From positions 1 through 5,049 of the forward strand of contig DAOPZC010000146.1 of assembly GCA_035353175.1 (NCBI GenBank): a DNA stretch of 5,049 nt. Reading direction: 5' to 3'. The notes beneath the pieces are model-generated. The model was not told where the DNA came from. It made no database searches and saw nothing but the letters and a program-made list of their open reading frames with translations. Positions within the stretch are counted from its first letter, which is position 1. Each line of letters starts with the position of its first letter. Position numbers and translations under genes: made by a program. Positions 4,000 through 5,049 of the stretch are shown here, piece by piece. This DNA comes from DAOPZC01 sp035353175 (lineage in GTDB: Bacteria > Verrucomicrobiota > Kiritimatiellia > RFP12 > UBA1067).

Positions 4000-5049
4000 G
4001 CGTGAAAGAGAGCCTCATTGAAAACGACGAGGCCGCGCTTGCCGGGTGCATTCTGTTTGACCCGGATAACGCGTTGCGCGAGATCTCAGACCTCAAGTTG
4101 ACCGCCGAGTGTTTCACGCGTCCGGAGTGCAGACAGGTCTTCCAGGCGGTTCAAAGGATGACGGCGAACTCGGTCCCGCTTGAGCTGTTCGCGGTCGTGA
4201 TCGAGGCCGGGATTGACGCGAAGACCGGAGAGGCGCTGGTCGACGGCGCGTGCGTCGCGGGCCACGCCCGGTACCACGGCATCCGGCTCCGCGACGCGAT
4301 GCACAAACGCGAGGCCATGCAACGGGTCGAGGCGGCCGACGGGGCCGAGGCGCTGCGCATGGCGTTTGAGAAAAGCCTTGCGGCCCTGCCGGTGTCCTCG
4401 AAGGCGGCTCTGGCCGTCAACGCGGCCGATTGGCTGGAATGCGAGCCTCCCCCCCTCGACTACGTCCTTGAACAGGTGTTCGAGCGGGACAGCCGGGTTT
4501 TGCTTGTCGGGTCGTCGAAGACGCGGAAGAGTTTTCTGGCCCTCCAGCTCGCCGTCTGCGTCGCGACCGGCATCAAGTTCGTCTCCTTCAATGTCCCCAA
4601 GCCGCGCCGGGTGTTGCTGGTCAACCTGGAAAATTCGGACGGCTGGCAGCACCGCCGCTTCCGCGGCATGTGCGCGACGCTCGGCGTCACAAAAGAGATG
4701 CTGGGCGACCGGCTGAGCATTCTGAACGGGAGGAACCGGTGCCTGACGCTTGAAAAAATCGAAGAGGCCGCCATCAGGTTTAGTGCCGAGGTGATCATCC
4801 TCGACCCGCTCTACAAGCTCGACGGCGGCGCGGACGAAAGCGACATGGCGGAGCGGAAACGGCTGGTGGCCGAATTGGAGCGGATGTCCGCACGCTCGGG
4901 CGCGGCGCTGGTCGTAGTCCATCATGACCCGAAGGGTTCTCCGGGGGACCGCAACGTCAGGGACCGCGGGGCGGGATCCGCTGTCATCAACCGTGACGTC
5001 GACGCGACCCTCGCGATGACCATGTGGGCGGAAGCGGACGCGAACGCCG
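3996..5049 (+). CDS. RepA/DnaB-like replication ATPase, 3' end beyond the window
   Basis: The first 351 codons are open to the window edge. Residues about 8-70 (EAALAGCILFDPDNALREI, then FTRPECRQVFQAV) resemble the DnaB N-terminal helical domain. Residues about 150-345 form a RecA-like ATPase of the RepA/AAA_25 type: Walker A GSSKTRKS (172-179), a conserved acidic position at E212 (LVNLENS), Walker B EVIILD with D270, H309-H310 after strand ALVVV, and the RGAGSAVINRDVDATL segment (324-339). The family supplies hexameric replicative helicases of plasmids, phages and integrative elements, so this protein probably drives element replication in the cytoplasm. The P-loop is atypical: position 177 is Arg where Gly is usual, while K178 and S179 are kept. 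Overlap with the excisionase-like gene indicates joint expression. Whether a primase or DNA-binding domain follows cannot be seen. Confidence 0.88.
   Translation, partial: MSVKESLIENDEAALAGCILFDPDNALREISDLKLTAECFTRPECRQVFQAVQRMTANSVPLELFAVVIEAGIDAKTGEALVDGACVAGHARYHGIRLRDAMHKREAMQRVEAADGAEALRMAFEKSLAALPVSSKAALAVNAADWLECEPPPLDYVLEQVFERDSRVLLVGSSKTRKSFLALQLAVCVATGIKFVSFNVPKPRRVLLVNLENSDGWQHRRFRGMCATLGVTKEMLGDRLSILNGRNRCLTLEKIEEAAIRFSAEVIILDPLYKLDGGADESDMAERKRLVAELERMSARSGAALVVVHHDPKGSPGDRNVRDRGAGSAVINRDVDATLAMTMWAEADANA

Larger units (their letters stand above)
273..5049. mobile_element. Left part of an integrative element inserted in tRNA-Val, open at the right
   Basis: The element is defined by a truncated tRNA at its left edge, an adjacent tyrosine recombinase, an excisionase-type protein and a plasmid/phage-type replication ATPase, all on the plus strand. 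No capsid, terminase, relaxase or conjugation gene is visible in the part shown. It could be a phage satellite, an integrative plasmid-like element, or the early region of a prophage or conjugative element. If the window came from an excised circle, the same junction would be attP and positions 1-272 would then also be element DNA. Confidence 0.65.

Noticed and set aside
4086..4925. Minus-strand 279-codon open frame
   Set aside because: It is the antisense shadow of the replication ATPase, whose sense frame carries clear Walker motifs.

Overview
The window reads as the left end of an integrative genetic element sitting in a tRNA-Val gene. From about 273 rightward it looks like element DNA. 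Positions 1-272 look like the chromosome downstream of the tRNA. The coding part is GC-rich (about 60% by eye) and the left flank is nearer 50%. The organism cannot be fixed from the sequence. The style of the integrase, excisionase and replication ATPase resembles proteins I associate with the Lentisphaerota/Kiritimatiellota side of the PVC bacteria; this is an impression from memory, not a search result.

Layout. Positions 1-223 hold no gene I can support. A 9-bp hairpin with flanking A/T tracts at 224-250 is a good terminator for a leftward-transcribed tRNA. Positions 273-322 match the 3' half of a tRNA-Val(CAC) on the minus strand: encoded CCA, 3' acceptor strand, T arm, variable loop and complete anticodon arm. 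The D arm and 5' acceptor strand are missing, and unrelated AT-rich DNA follows. This is what a tRNA attachment site looks like at the end that receives only the duplicated 3' part. The intact tRNA gene is predicted beyond the right edge. Positions 323-472 carry TTGGG-type repeats and a perfect 11-bp inverted repeat, placed where integrase arm sites are expected.

A two-gene operon follows on the plus strand. The first gene is a 547-aa tyrosine recombinase with a complete catalytic set and an unusual insertion that resembles a helix-turn-helix. After 18 nt comes an unrecognised 454-aa basic protein with internal repeats. The operon ends at a weak hairpin and then a strong one (3529-3594). After a leader with a GC-rich hairpin, a second operon begins. 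It has a 92-aa excisionase-type DNA-binding protein, overlapping by ATGA with a RepA/DnaB-like ATPase that runs off the right edge.

How the parts fit. The integrase and tRNA half-site supply integration. The excisionase-like protein is encoded with the replication ATPase rather than with the integrase, so excision and replication may be switched on together (inference). The 454-aa protein is the main unknown and, by its position, a candidate partner of the integrase.
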